From contig CM032119.1 of NCBI GenBank assembly GCA_018894105.1, positions 16,819,246-16,883,245 on the forward strand: DNA of 64,000 bases. Direction: 5' to 3'. This stretch comes from Jacaranda mimosifolia. Its lineage: Eukaryota; Streptophyta; Magnoliopsida; Lamiales; Bignoniaceae. The position numbers and the translations under genes are program-made. The notes beneath the pieces are model-generated. The model was not told the origin of the DNA. It worked only from the letters and a program-made list of their open reading frames with translations, and did not search any database. Within the stretch, counting starts at the first letter, position 1. The number at the start of each line of letters is the position of its first letter. Below, piece by piece: positions 33,836-45,294 of this stretch.

Positions 33836-35460
33836 TTAGATGATTGCACTACATTCCTCTATCAGAGCTACTATTTCAAATTCACTCAAACGTCTTTTCT
33901 CAGATAAAATGGCTTTCATGAATTTCACATAACTTGGCATGTGATCTAAAGCTTCAACAAATGGAACATTTATGTGGCATTTCTTGAAAACTTTAAAAAA
34001 TTGTTGAAAATATTTGTCTAACTTTTGCTTCTTAAACCTCTGAGGAAAGGATGGAGGTGGTCTGATAAGATTAACTTCTTCAGTTTTCTGCTTTACATCC
34101 TTTTCCTTCTCAATTGGTGATTTTTCTTCCATATCCTTTGAAGATGGAGAGACCTATATGAAATTATTGCAACTTTTTACTATTTTCAAAGACATAGCAT
34201 TGTAATGTTCCTTGCCTTCTCATTTAGGATTTTTCTCAGTATTGCTTGGCAAAGTTCCTTGCTGTCTCATACTTAATGCACTAGGTAGTTGCCCCATTTA
34301 TGTTTCTAGTGCTCTGATTAAAACTGATTGACTCTGAATTGCTACCTCAATTAGTGCCATGAACTGCATAAACATCTCTTCTAATGATGACTTCTTTTCT
34401 TGAGTTGGTGGCTTAGGAGTTGATGTTTGTTCTTGGTTGTTGCTCCATGAAAAGTTAGAGTGTTATCTCCATGCAGAATTATAAGTATTTGAATACGAAT
34501 TGTTTGATTCCAATTGAAGTTCCCAACAAACTGCACTATTTCTAAAGTATGTTGACACTGATCACTCAAACGCACTTCTCTGTAGATTTCACAAGAAATA
34601 AATGGATTCCCCACTGCTTGTATTTGTTGCACTAGCTGGGTTATAATACTTGTAAGCGTGTCCCCCCTTTTTTTTAAAGCTTCTAACTATGCAGTTAAAG
34701 ATGTAGTAGCATTTACCTCATAAATTCCTGCAATAGTTTGAGTTAATCTCTCAGGTAGCCATTGGTAATTATTTGTTGCCATCTCTTTAAATAACTCAAA
34801 TATATCCCTAATTTTCTTGTGCATAAGTATGCCTCCTACAACAACATCAACTATTCCTTTGGTTTGTGTGGATAATCTATTGTAGAATGTTTGTACTTGA
34901 AGCCACTTTCTTAATCCATGATGAGGGTATTTTTTGAGCATCAACTTATATCTTTCTAATGCCTTATAAAGTATTTCCTGATTGAATTGGACAAAGAAAG
35001 TAATCTCATTCCTTAGCTTGACTATTCGTGATGGTGAAAAAATTTAGCCAAGAATCTTTGCGCTAAACCTTCCAAGTGATAATGGACCCCGATGGTAAGG
35101 ATGGCAACCAACTCTTTCCTTTGTCCCTTAGTGAGAATGAGAACAACCTCAATCGCATGGCATCATAAGAACTCCATTATAATTAAAGGTGTCACAAATC
35201 TCCAAAAACTAGTCAAATCACAATTTGGATCTTTTGTTAGAGAACCCCCAAACTGTACTAAACTATGTATCATCTGAATGATGGCTGGCTTGATCTCAAA
35301 ATTATTCGCATTAATAGCTGGCTTGACTATTCCTATATAGAAGCCCTGAATATGTAGGACAACATAGTCCCCTAAATATCTCTCCCTTTGCCATTTCTGC
35401 AGTATCTTACTTAGCTCAAAATAAACAAAAAAAAAGAAAGAAAATAAATAAGTAAAAAAA
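33836..35460 (-). pseudogene. Element D gag and gag-protease linker
   Basis: The retrotransposon gag core is readable on the minus strand from about 35260 to 34690: GTKERVG, KLRNEITFFVQFNQEILYKA, KKYPHHGLRKWLQVQTFYNR, VVGGILMHKK, ATNNYQWLPE. A zinc-knuckle remnant follows (about 34600, SCEIYREVRLSDQC, second Cys replaced by Tyr). 34132-33836 carries the conserved linker PPPSFPQRFKKQKLDKYFQQ, HINVPFVEALDHMPSYVKFM, EFEIVALIEECSAII. Multiple stops and frame changes separate the pieces. Gag would form the particle; here it is dead. Confidence 0.87.
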
Positions 35461-35543
35461 TGTTTGAACTAAAACTTGGCGCTTAAAATTAATATTAACA
35501 TAAATAAAATAATTTTAGTTCCTCTAGAACAATGCAAAAAATC

Positions 35544-36737
35544 TGTTGGTGTGCAAAACAAAAATGCAAATAATCATGCAAGTGCATGTCTCGTAAAAAT
35601 TAATAAAGTGATGAGAAGAGTGTCGATTCCACGAGGAACTAAATTATTCGTTACTAATTACTAATTCATCACACATTTGTTTATTCAAACAAATATCAAT
35701 TATATAGGAATTAATACTAAACTAGTGAAAATAAGAAAAAATGTATGATTAAGAATTCTATCAAGATATAGAAGCCCAGAATTATGATTTCATCAATTGA
35801 ACTAGTTGATTACATAATTTTCTCCCTATGAAATTAATAACAAGTTACTAGTCTTAAGTCTTTTGCAATTAAGGTTCCAAGTGACTCGCAATCAAATTCC
35901 TAATTTATTCAATTCACTATATTTCTATGTGAATTAACTAAATTATGGATATGATTGTACTATTCAACTAACAACCTTGACCAAGCAGGTATATTCCTAT
36001 CCTACTCATAAATTAATTAATTCATCAATTTGAATAATTAATCCTAAGCTTTTCTATTGTCAATCAATCCATAGATTTTCCCTTCCAAGACTCTTCTAAG
36101 GTTTAAAGAAGCACTTGACTTTTGATCAGATAATTAAATAGAAAAAACACACAATAGAAGAAATAACTTAAAGCACTACCAATTTCATGGAAGAAAATCA
36201 TGCATCAATTTATTTGAAAGAGTCCATCATAATCCTAGAATAATGAATTAGTTCATGATTGAAATGTCAAACAGAACATAAATAAAATAAAACATCATCT
36301 TAAATCCAGAATTAAAAAGAAAATCAAAGTGAAAAGAGAAAACTCTATTGCTAGACAAATTTGATCTCCACTTTGTCCTCATTCGAATCCCAAATTCTCG
36401 CTAAACTTTTATCTCCAAAACAGAAAATCCAAATTGGTCTCCCAAACTAAGTATTTGAAAGGCCTATTTATAACTAATTAAAAGAATCTTCTAATTAGAA
36501 TAGGACTCAAATAAATAAAGGCTCTTCTATCCACATTTGATTAGAACATGAGGTGTCATCCAATTAGCATTTCCACTCACTTGTGTCAACTTGTCCCTTT
36601 TTTGTAATTTCTCTACTTGTATTCTTGCAATTCCAAATTTTCATCAATTAGAAAGGGAATTATAATTTTTTAAACAAGAAAATTGTTTGTTAAGTACTAA
36701 ATTTGATAATAGAATTAATACTAATAGGGACTTAACA
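35544..36737 (-). repeat. Element D 5' LTR
   Basis: This is the partner of 29261-30515. The segment next to it on the internal side (rc of 35520-35543, GATTTTTTGCATTG) does not resemble a known tRNA primer site. Confidence 0.92.
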
Positions 36738-36742
36738 GATGC

Positions 36743-37410
36743 TTCTCCCAAATCTTTCATGGAAAATTGTGAAGATAACCATGCTTTAGTACACTCTAAC
36801 GTCTCTTTCATTCATAATGAGAAGGATGTCATTGACGTAAAGTACAATAAACTGTATAAAACTCCCACTAGCCTTTTTATACACACATGGCTCACACACA
36901 TTTTTTATGGAGCCAAATGATTTGACCGTCTCATCAAAATATATGTTCCAATTTCGGGATGCTTACTTTAGTCCATAAATGGACCTTCGGAGTTTGTAAA
37001 CCTTTTACTTACTCTCTTTGGATGTAAAACCTTGTGGTTGCTCTATGTGAATTTCCTTATCAATGTTTCTATTGATAAAGATGGTCTTTACATCCATTTG
37101 CCAAATTTTAGAGTTGTGGTAGGCGGCTACGGATGCATAATCCTTATGGACTTACGCATAGTAATCGATTAAAAGGCTTCCTCAAAGTCAATACTGAGTC
37201 TTTGAGTATAACCTTTTGCCACTAGTCTAGCATTAAAGGTCGTAACCTCTCCATCAACTCCAAGATTATGCTTATAGATCCACTTGCACCCATCGGGTAC
37301 TATATCCTCCTGTAGATCTACAAAAGTTTATACTTTATTGGAGTACATTGAAATCATTTTGAATTTCATGGTCTCAAGCCAATAACTTGAATCTATGTTG
37401 ACATGGCTTC
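36743..37410 (-). pseudogene. Copia A reverse transcriptase, N-terminal part
   Basis: Minus-strand pieces include the RT entry (WIYKHNLGVDGEVTTF region, about 37300-37230), the N-terminal fingers and, at about 36850-36815, IVLYVNDILLIMNERDV, the catalytic box with one Asp replaced by Asn (YVND). A frameshift follows, then LECTKAWLSSQFSMKDLGEA up to element D. Polymerase activity is not expected. The domain continues at 29255-28880. Confidence 0.86.
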
Positions 37411-37760
37411 CTCATAGGTCCTTGGATCGATATTCGTTTGGCCCATCTCATGAAGGAATTCGAACCTTTTTAATTACTTCTTAATGTGGGTTGACCTTCT
37501 AGAAAGTTGTGTGCTAGGCTCGGGATTCTCTTTGTCTCTATCGCTTGTAGGGTTATTTGATCGTTTTGAACTTCATCAAGTTCAACAACAATGCCTTTTC
37601 TATCTAATAGAAACTCCTTTTTTGAAAAGGTAGCATTTCTTGAAATGAACTCCTTTTGTTCTAAGAGATCATAAAAGTAGTAACCCAAAGATTCTTTTGG
37701 ATATCTCTCAAACTTGCACAAGGTGGATCACTCATTCAACTTGTCTCCCACTAGTCTCTT
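37411..37760 (-). pseudogene. Copia A post-integrase linker
   Basis: Frame 37721-37470: ERYPKESLGYYFYDLLEQKE, FISRNATFSKKEFLLDRKGI, VVELDEVQNDQITLQAI. This is the region after integrase in Ty1/copia polyproteins (the GY-x-FYDP and VF-x-SR-x-A-x-F blocks), homologous to copia B 13447-13139. Confidence 0.86.
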
Positions 37761-37817
37761 GATATAGGTGGAAGACCCCCAAGCTCTTAAATAAGAGTAA
37801 AAAGGTGCTTTGCCAAA

Positions 37818-38620
37818 CTACATCTCATACAACGTCTTTGGCACCAACTTTGAGGATACTACATTTAGTAACCTTGCCGCCGTATCTAGGGTGTGTACCC
37901 AAAAGGAGATAGGGACGTCGGTGAAGTTCATCATAGACCATACCATATCTAACAATGTACGGTTTGTTCTCTCGGCCATTCCATTATGTTGGGGTGAGCC
38001 GGGTGGAGTCCGCTGTGAGAGAATCTCATTCTCTTTTAGATAATCCAATAATTCAGTACTTAAGTATTCAACTCCTCAATCCAATGAAGAACTTTGATAC
38101 CAAGTTCTAATTGCTTTTCTACTTTATTCCTATACTTTTTAAAATTTTCAAAGGCTTCAAACTTGTACTTCATAAGATACACATGTCCAAAACCGAATGT
38201 GGTCATCAATAAAGGTAATGAAGTTAGAATAGCCTCTTCTTGCACTTACTCTTAGTAGACCACAAATATCTATATGGATGAAATCCAAAGGACTAGTGGA
38301 TTGCTCGTTTGTCGAACAATAGGAGCCTTGGCCATTTTTCCTTTTAAACAAGACTCACAAGTAGGTAGATCCTCAAATCTATTAACATTTAGTGATTTGA
38401 GGGCTACTAACTTATTTATCATATTCTTGAATATATGTCCAAGTCTAACATGCCAATGGTATGCATTTTCTTGGTTATTTAATTTTCTTTTGTTGCTTTG
38501 TTGAATGTGCATAAGTGATGGTTGAAAATCTAAAATACACAATTTATTACTTAGTGTACCAATAGCAATTAAAGAACCATTCTTCATTGCTTTCAACTTC
38601 CCGTTTGAGATTGAAAAATC
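37818..38620 (-). pseudogene. Copia A GAG-pre-integrase and integrase core
   Basis: 38596-38270 contains the zinc-binding module HWHVRLGHIFKN and CESCLKGKM (HHCC). Next come DFIHIDICGLLRVSARRGYS and FITFIDDHIRF (38351-38157), carrying the first catalytic Asp. The second acidic block near 38075 reads as D, stop, GVEYLSTELLD, an Arg codon CGA having become TGA. 38048-37818 gives PPGSPQHNGMAERTNRTLLD with the catalytic Glu. Order and spacing fit Ty1/copia integrase. Frameshifts separate these three blocks. Confidence 0.9.
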
Positions 38621-38924
38621 ATATCCTTCATTGTATAAAACGAAAATTGATATGATGTTCTTAACGAGATTTAGTATATAGAAGTAGGGATCAAGTATAA
38701 TAGTAAAATTCCCTAAGTCTAACTTTATTACGCCTCAACCTTGGTCGCAACCTTTGCACCATTGACGAGGCAAAAGATCAAATCCCCATTACTTAGACTC
38801 CTTATTCTTTCCATCCCCTATAATGAATTACAAAGGTGAGAACCACATGCGGAATTAAATATCCATGACTAAGAATTGAAAGTTAAGTACACTTCAATAA
38901 AGAACATACCCTTCTAAAGGGTTG

Positions 38925-39722
38925 TAAGAGTTCGCTTCCAATGGCCCGTCTCATCACAATAAAAACAAGTAGCATCCTTTTACCCTTTTTATTTGTTTTA
39001 ACCCACCGGACGCCTTTAATGGTTGTTTCTTCTTTGAAGAAAAACTTTTCTTCTTCTTTTCCTCTTTCTTCTTGTCTCTAAAGCCTTTAGATTGAGAGGA
39101 TGAAGCAATCATTAGAGGCTTGTCTTTCTTTATTGTCGCCTCCACGGTTACCAACATGTTGACCAATTCATTGGTGGTAACGTCTTGCATTGATATGTTA
39201 AAGTTCATCACAAGTTTATCAAATGAACTCGGCAATGATTGTAGGATCATATCCACATAAAGATCATTACCCATGACTACTTCCAAAGTAGCGAGTTTAT
39301 CAATAAGCCCAATCATCTTAAGGCTATGATCATAGACACTAGACCTCTCAGCCATTCTAGTCGTGAAGAGCTCAATCGATAGCATGTATCATTCGTGCCT
39401 TGTTTGCACACCATATAACTCTTGTAGGTGCAACTGAATCTCCACGGCGCGTTTCATATTTTCATGGGACTTTCGGAGCTTATTGGAGATGGATGCCATC
39501 ATGAGGTAATGGGTTTGGAGATCATTTTCTACCCATTTTTGTGAACATTTCACGTGCCTCTTGATCGGCATCATCGTCGAGGGTATTCATTACGCTTTGA
39601 GTTAAGACATATGTCTTTTTCTCAGAGTTAAGAACAATCTTAAAGTTTCTAAGCCAATCTCCATAGTTCGGCCTAGTAAGTTTATTGGTTTCCAAAATGA
39701 AGCTTAGTAGATTCTTAGCCAT
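38925..39722 (-). pseudogene. Copia A gag with zinc knuckle
   Basis: The likely start is the ATG at 39722: MAKNLLSFILETNKLTRPNY, GDWLRNFKIVLNSEKKTYVL, the conserved UBN2/gag start of many plant copia elements. A frame change leads to 39574-39389 and then 39385-38954 (MIGLIDKLATLEVVMGNDLY, LQSLPSSFDKLVMNFNISMQ, ELVNMLVTVEATIKKDKPLM), then a Lys-rich stretch. After another frame change the knuckle reads CFYCDETGHWKR at about 38970-38930 with its last Cys lost. No protease block is obvious between 38925 and 38640. Confidence 0.88.
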
Positions 39723-42137
39723 TTGGTGATTTTCAAAAATCTATAAAAGCGAAGAAGAGAATATAAGCATTTGATTGAATTTTGATATTGAAAACATGAT
39801 TATGATCTTTCAAGCATGTTTTGCTCCCACTATTTTATCAAGTTCCTTACCCTTATAAGAAATTTGGAAAATCATATTTTCTAGTGAGAATCAAGGTCCA
39901 AAGGCATCACTTGTGGACCCACGATTCGTGAGATATCTACTAATGACACTAAGTTAGGTAACTAATACCAGTTGCATCTCTATACAACCCTTGATATGTT
40001 TCGCCTCACTTTTCATATAAACTTATGACTCATGCGGTATCGATATTACTAAGAGTTTGGTCGGACCTACCAATCCTCTTTAACTTTAAATTCAACTATG
40101 AACATTCCACGACTCGTAAGATAATGCCACAACAAACTCACATTAAAGTGCATCTTACGCTAAGGTAGTGATAATAGCTTTCCACTAAAACTATGTCTGA
40201 CGACTTATGTGCCAACACATAATTATGGTAGCATCTCATGCCACAAACCTATTGGTAGAAGGCATAGATTATTAAACCCGTTTAATTTTATCCATTTTGA
40301 CTTAATGTTGTTCAAGCTTAGACTCTTCTAGTGAGAGAATTTTGCTTAGAAGATCTCATCATCTTTATCTTTGCTTATTTAGGTTATCTACCCTAAACAA
40401 ACACCATCATACATCAACAGGATAAAGAAAGTATAAATAAGTAAATAAACCTAGCATGCATATAAAGTTGGGATAACCATGAGACTTAGAGCCATAGGTG
40501 CGTTACTTAGTTGATTTAGGTGGGTTGATTAAATTAATCGATCATATCTATTACATGAATATATCCCACACATTCATGGGTCTTCAAACCTCCTTGATCT
40601 CCTTGCAACAATTATAAGAATAAAGAAAATCTCACCACCTAAGAGTTCTATTCTCATAACAATTACAATGTAGAAAATCAAGAGGCATGCAAGCGCCATT
40701 TAATACAGCCCATTCAATCAACATTGAATTTTAATTAAACCAATTTAAATGCTCATTCTCATCCCCATACATCGATCGTCCATTCAATAATTAAATGAAC
40801 AATAGCTAGAATTGACATTCAATTCATCAATTGAGTGGTTATCTTATAAACAGTTAATTTAGAGACAAAATTAAGCATAACACTTATGCATCCCAAATTT
40901 GCTCAAACTTAAAGTGTATACTTAAATTTGATATTAAAAGCTTTGCAAAAATGTCTAACATAATCTTTATCACTTACACAACAATGTGCATCAAAGTTGT
41001 ATGAAATAATCAAGTTTAGGAGGGTAAAAATGCACAAAACGGCAAAAAAAACATGCTTGGCATCTTGGGTGGGCCTGATGCCTAGGCATGTAGGCACGCA
41101 CTTGCTGCAGTGCGATGGGCTGGCCAGCTGGCAGGGGCCCTGCCACAAGGCAGCTAGACCACCATTTTGCCCCATTTTTGCTCTTTTGTTATCTTAAACC
41201 TCATGGACACTTCAATAATGTCATTCCATACATATTTTAACAAATTTCTTGAGTATAAATTGCTTTAAAACTAGAAATTAAAATGCTCAAAGTGCTTCAA
41301 AAATCAAATTTAAGAAAGAATCACTATTTTTCAAAAAAATCAAGTAACTCCAGGCTCCTATCCAATTGAATCCAAAAATAGCCAAAGCTCTTATAAGCTA
41401 TAATCAACATGTTAAATCAACATTTAACATCATAGCATTTGAATTAAAACTCATGCCAACATATGTAAATCACAATCTAGCATGTATTGACATATTTCAA
41501 TTCAACACATATAGAGCCACATGCATCAACTTCAAAATCTTAAATCCATTAATTGAATCAAGAAATTGGAGTCTAGGGGAAGATGAGTTGAGCCAGCTCA
41601 TAAGGTTCGTGAGCTGATTCGATTATAGCTTGACTTAAGCTCAAGCTTTTTGAACTCGAGCTTGAGCTTTAACATGAGCTGAGCTTGAGCTTTATTTAGT
41701 TGTTCGAAAGCTCATGAGCTAGCTCATGACATTTTTCCTATTTTTAAATATTTTTTATATATTAATTAAATAATATATATTAATAATTTACTTTTTTTTC
41801 TAATTTTAAATATTTATTATATATGATTAAATAATTATAATATATTATAATTTAAATCATTATAGTAATTATTATAATATATATTTTATTTATAATTATA
41901 ATTTAAATTATTTTATTAATTATTATTAAATAATTATCATATATTAATAATTTAATATTTTGTTTAATTTAAAATTTTCTAGTAAGCTGAGCTCGAGCCC
42001 TTGAAAGCAGGCTCGTCGAGCTTGCAATTTTTGCCGAGCTTGACTTAAGTTTGACTCATTTACACCCCTAATTTGGAATCCTAGAATCAATTTATCACAT
42101 GAATCAATTCAACAAATCTAAAATTAGCCATAAAATT
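39723..42137 (-). other. Copia A leader (5' untranslated region)
   Basis: About 2.4 kb without a credible frame, homologous to the copia B and C leaders. It holds a GC-rich block at about 41055-41165 (ccagctggcaggggccctgc) and the inserted MITE at 41574-42072. The overlapping opposite-strand frames at 40909-41197 arise from the GC-rich block and are not genes. Confidence 0.75.
41574..42072. mobile_element. MITE with hAT-like borders in the copia A leader
   Basis: A 499 bp insertion with imperfect terminal inverted repeats: taggggaagatgagttgag at the left, and on the opposite strand of the right end taggggtgtaaatgagtcaaa. The flanks ttggagtc (41566-41573) and ttggaatc (42073-42080) form an 8 bp duplication with one mismatch. 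Both arms are rich in gagct/agctcgagc words (41585-41735, 41980-42050) around an AT-rich core (41755-41975). No coding capacity. The 8 bp duplication points to hAT. Confidence 0.75.
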
Positions 42138-42152
42138 AGCTCCAATACCACT
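42138..42152 (-). promoter_or_regulatory. Copia A primer binding site (initiator Met type)
   Basis: The minus strand reads AGTGGTATTGGAGCT immediately after the 5' LTR end CTTCA, as in copia B. Confidence 0.78.
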
Positions 42153-43726
42153 TGAAGGAAGTAATATTGCAAGGATCCAAAAATTACAAAAGTTAAAGCA
42201 AAAATTAGCTTGCAATATCACAAACTAAGATCTTATTTCATACCATAATCAAGAATTTTATGGCAAGAGAAGTTACCTTGCAAGAAAACCTTGAAGGCAA
42301 CAAGAAAGATCTTCCACTAGAACACTTTCTATGCAAGATCTACCTCTTCTTTCTCTTGGATCTTCTTCTACATCAAAAGTCAACAAGCCCACAAACTTTT
42401 GCTCAGAAATTTCCTCCGAATTGAGGCAAAATTGGCAGCAAAACCATGAGTCAATCACCAAGGCCGCTAGTCAAAGAGATCCTCCAAAAATAGTGTTCAA
42501 TTTAAGGATCTAGTTCACCAAGTCTAGGCACTCCACTTGTTGTTCCTACAAAGTTGATCCACACACCTAGATGCACTCTTAGTCCTCACTCAATATGCTA
42601 GAATATGGAGGAGGAAGAAGAAGAAAGAAGGGAGAAATGTGTGAGGGAGTTGGAAGAGAGATAAGGTGGTTGCTGAGAATCTAGTGAAGAGGTATTTGTC
42701 AACACATGAGGTAACCACTTTTGAAGGGGAAAAAGGGAAGCAAATTAGAATTAAGTGGCCGGCTATGTGAGGGCTAGGTGTTGCATTTATGCTATGATTA
42801 GGAAGTTCTTAGAAGCTTCCATTGCACTCTCTTCAAATTGCCAACTTGCATGTCCACTTGCATGCTTAGTTGGAATTTTCATTTTGTAAACCAAAATGCC
42901 AACTCATTAATTTAAAATGGACATTTCCATTTTAATTTTTCCTTTGAAATTAGATTCTCTTTCTAATTAAATTAACTTAACTCTTTAAGTTAATTAAATG
43001 TAACTCCTTAAGTTGATCTTGAGTAATTAAATTGCCACATAGCATCAATTAAAGTGACTCCTTAATTTAATTGGTCAAATTTAACTCTTTAAATTAATTT
43101 GATTAATTTAACACTTAAACTAATAAAGCCATCATAACCAACTCTTAATTAATCAGCCTGGACTCTCTTCCAAACTTGACCACTCTAATTATCTAATTCC
43201 TTAGATAGTTTTCTCCAATCTAATAAGTGTTGTAGGCTTTTGTATGTGACCCTTTAGGTTCACCAATTAATTAGATATGAGCTCACAACTCTTTGTGATT
43301 TAATGAATATCAAGTATTTCAATCAGTCTAAACTCTTTTAAACTTATCACTCTTTCAATTAATCTCTATTAATTGAAGAGTACCCAATCTCCATAGTCGA
43401 TGTCTAGCACAAGCCTATGGAGTCCAACCAATTGGATGAATTAATTTGAAGGTGAACTGTTACCACTTATGATTGCCATGTAAATACAGTCTTTTCATCT
43501 CCTATCTCCCTAAAAGAGGCCTAGGGCAAGATATTTTTTGGTTCTGTAATAGCCTCGATAACTATGTATCTATTTTTAATGTTTGATTCTCAATCATGAC
43601 CTCAACTTTGGAAATCTTCTTTTCCAAATTGTTATGCTACCTTGCAGAATGATTTCTTGGAATTGATCATCCTAGAATACATATGAGATCAACCCGTTCT
43701 CCATGGATGGGGAAAACGGATCATAT
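42153..43726 (-). repeat. Copia A 5' LTR, first part
   Basis: It begins tgaaggaagtaatattgcaa and matches the left LTR from about position 125 on. Copia C is inserted after 43726; the LTR resumes at 47552. The GGAAGCTTCC-type loop is still visible near 42818, but the flanking stem seen in the left LTR is eroded. Confidence 0.9.
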
Positions 43727-44032
43727 TGAAAGAGTTGTAAGACTAAGGATCCAATTAAAGCATTTAAAAAACTGAAATCTAACTTAGTTTACACCACCAC
43801 AAGGATCTAAATCATGCTAATACAGTAGCTCAAGGTTAGATTGTTACCTCTAAAGCAAAATCCAACCAAAACTTGAAGTTGTGCTTCTTTTCCTGAAAGC
43901 AGACAACTTTTGGCGCAGTAAGGTATGATCAACTTTTGATCGAGCAAATTAGTCACCTCGGATTCAAGCCAAATCTGGACCAAAATTTTACCAACTCAAT
44001 GGAGAATGTCCAATAAAAAATTTAGCCCCAAA
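43727..44032 (-). repeat. Copia C 3' LTR fragment
   Basis: It matches the first 300 bp of 45295-47551 ('gtaagactaaggat', 'aaatctaacttagtttacac', 'aaacttgaagttgtgctt'). It stops at 'aaatttagccccaaaca' and switches to leader sequence. Confidence 0.88.
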
Positions 44033-45279
44033 CACCTAGGGTGGGATGACCATGAGCTTAACCAAGTGATGCACTTTAGAGCCATAGGTGCAACACTTTG
44101 TTGATTTTAAGTAGGTTGATTAAATCTAGCTATTACATAAAATGTATCCCATACATACGTGGGTCTTCATGCCTCCAATGGTCTTCTTTGCTCCTTGTAA
44201 CAATTATATGAGAAAGAAGTCCTCACTCCTAGTGATTCCACTCTCATAACATTTACAAGATAGAAATTAAGAGGCATGCAAGTCCCAATTTAATATAACC
44301 TATTTCAACAAATTTGAAACAAATAAGATCAATATTAAAGGCTCATGACTATCCCCATTCATTCATCATCCATTCAACAATTAAATGAACAATAAATAAA
44401 TTAAGAATTGACATTCAATTCCAATAATTAAATGTTTATCATATAAACAATTAATTGGCCAAGAAAAAACAAGCATAACATTTATGCATCCTGTTTTTGC
44501 ATCAATTGGAGATTAACTTTAACAAGATTTAAGAAAGCATCAAAATGTCAAACATAATTTTGAGAATTTGCACAACACTTGTGCATCTATTATGTGTGAC
44601 ATAATACACTTTTGCTCACAAAAAGAAGTCAAATTCAAGCTAAAAAACTGCCTGGATCGAGACCAAGCTACTACTCATCTGTGATGGGCACACTACAGCA
44701 CGGCAGGCACGCACATGGTGCTCTCATTGCCGGCCAGCGCCGGCCTAGGCTGGGCAACCGCTCGATCACATGGTCTTGGCAGTTTTTGCTCTATTTTAGC
44801 TCAACCTTTTGTGCATCAAACATTTAGAACAACTTCTAAACATCATTTCCACACAATTTAGATGTAGTTTTAGATATAAAACACTATTCAAATCTGAAAA
44901 ATCAAGAGCTCAAACATGCTTCAAAAATCAAGTTTAAGTGAGAATCTCATTATTCCAAAAATCTCCAATTAAATCCAATCCAATTGGATTAAAAAATGAC
45001 CAAAACAATTTAAGGCCAAATATAACATGCTATATCAACATATAACATACTCTAATGCCAAATAAAAATTTAACATTACCTAATCATGAATCAAATTACA
45101 CTAACAGATGAATTAACAATTAAAACACATATTAGCATAATATCTATTCAACATTAAAGGAGCCACAAGCATCATCATCCAAACACTCCAATCCATGATT
45201 TGGATCAAGTGGTTGAAGATCTAGATCAATTCATCACATGAATCAATCAAAAGAGAATCCAAAATATAGCATGAAAATA
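44033..45279 (-). other. Copia C leader
   Basis: It starts at cctagggtgggatgaccatg and follows the copia B leader from about 14632. It includes a GC-rich block at about 44690-44770 (gccggccagcgccggcctag). The open frame at 44612-44827 spans this block and is not supported as a gene. Confidence 0.78.
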
Positions 45280-45294
45280 GGCTCCGATACTACT
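45280..45294 (-). promoter_or_regulatory. Copia C primer binding site (initiator Met type)
   Basis: The minus strand reads AGTAGTATCGGAGCC after the LTR end CTTTCA, a diverged form of the site in A and B. Confidence 0.72.

Larger units (their letters stand above)
29261..36737 (-). mobile_element. Element D: Tat/Athila-like Ty3/gypsy with deleted pol
   Basis: LTRs are 29261-30515 (1255 bp) and 35544-36737 (1194 bp), both starting tgttggtgtgca and ending cttaaca on the plus strand. The 5 bp target duplication gatgc is perfect (29256-29260 and 36738-36742). The polypurine tract (AAGTTTGGGGGTGTT) at 30516-30530 gives minus orientation. Gag and protease are recognisable, followed at once by the C-terminal end of integrase. 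RT, RNase H and the integrase core are absent. Removing D rejoins the copia A RT frame at 'gatgcttctccc'. Protein matches (ASINLMP-type protease, gag with PHHGL and NNYQW) are of the Tat/Athila kind. Confidence 0.92.

Noticed and set aside
40909..41197. Opposite-strand frames around the GC-rich leader block
   Set aside because: GC-rich sequence has few stops by chance; the equivalent blocks in copia B and C encode different peptides.
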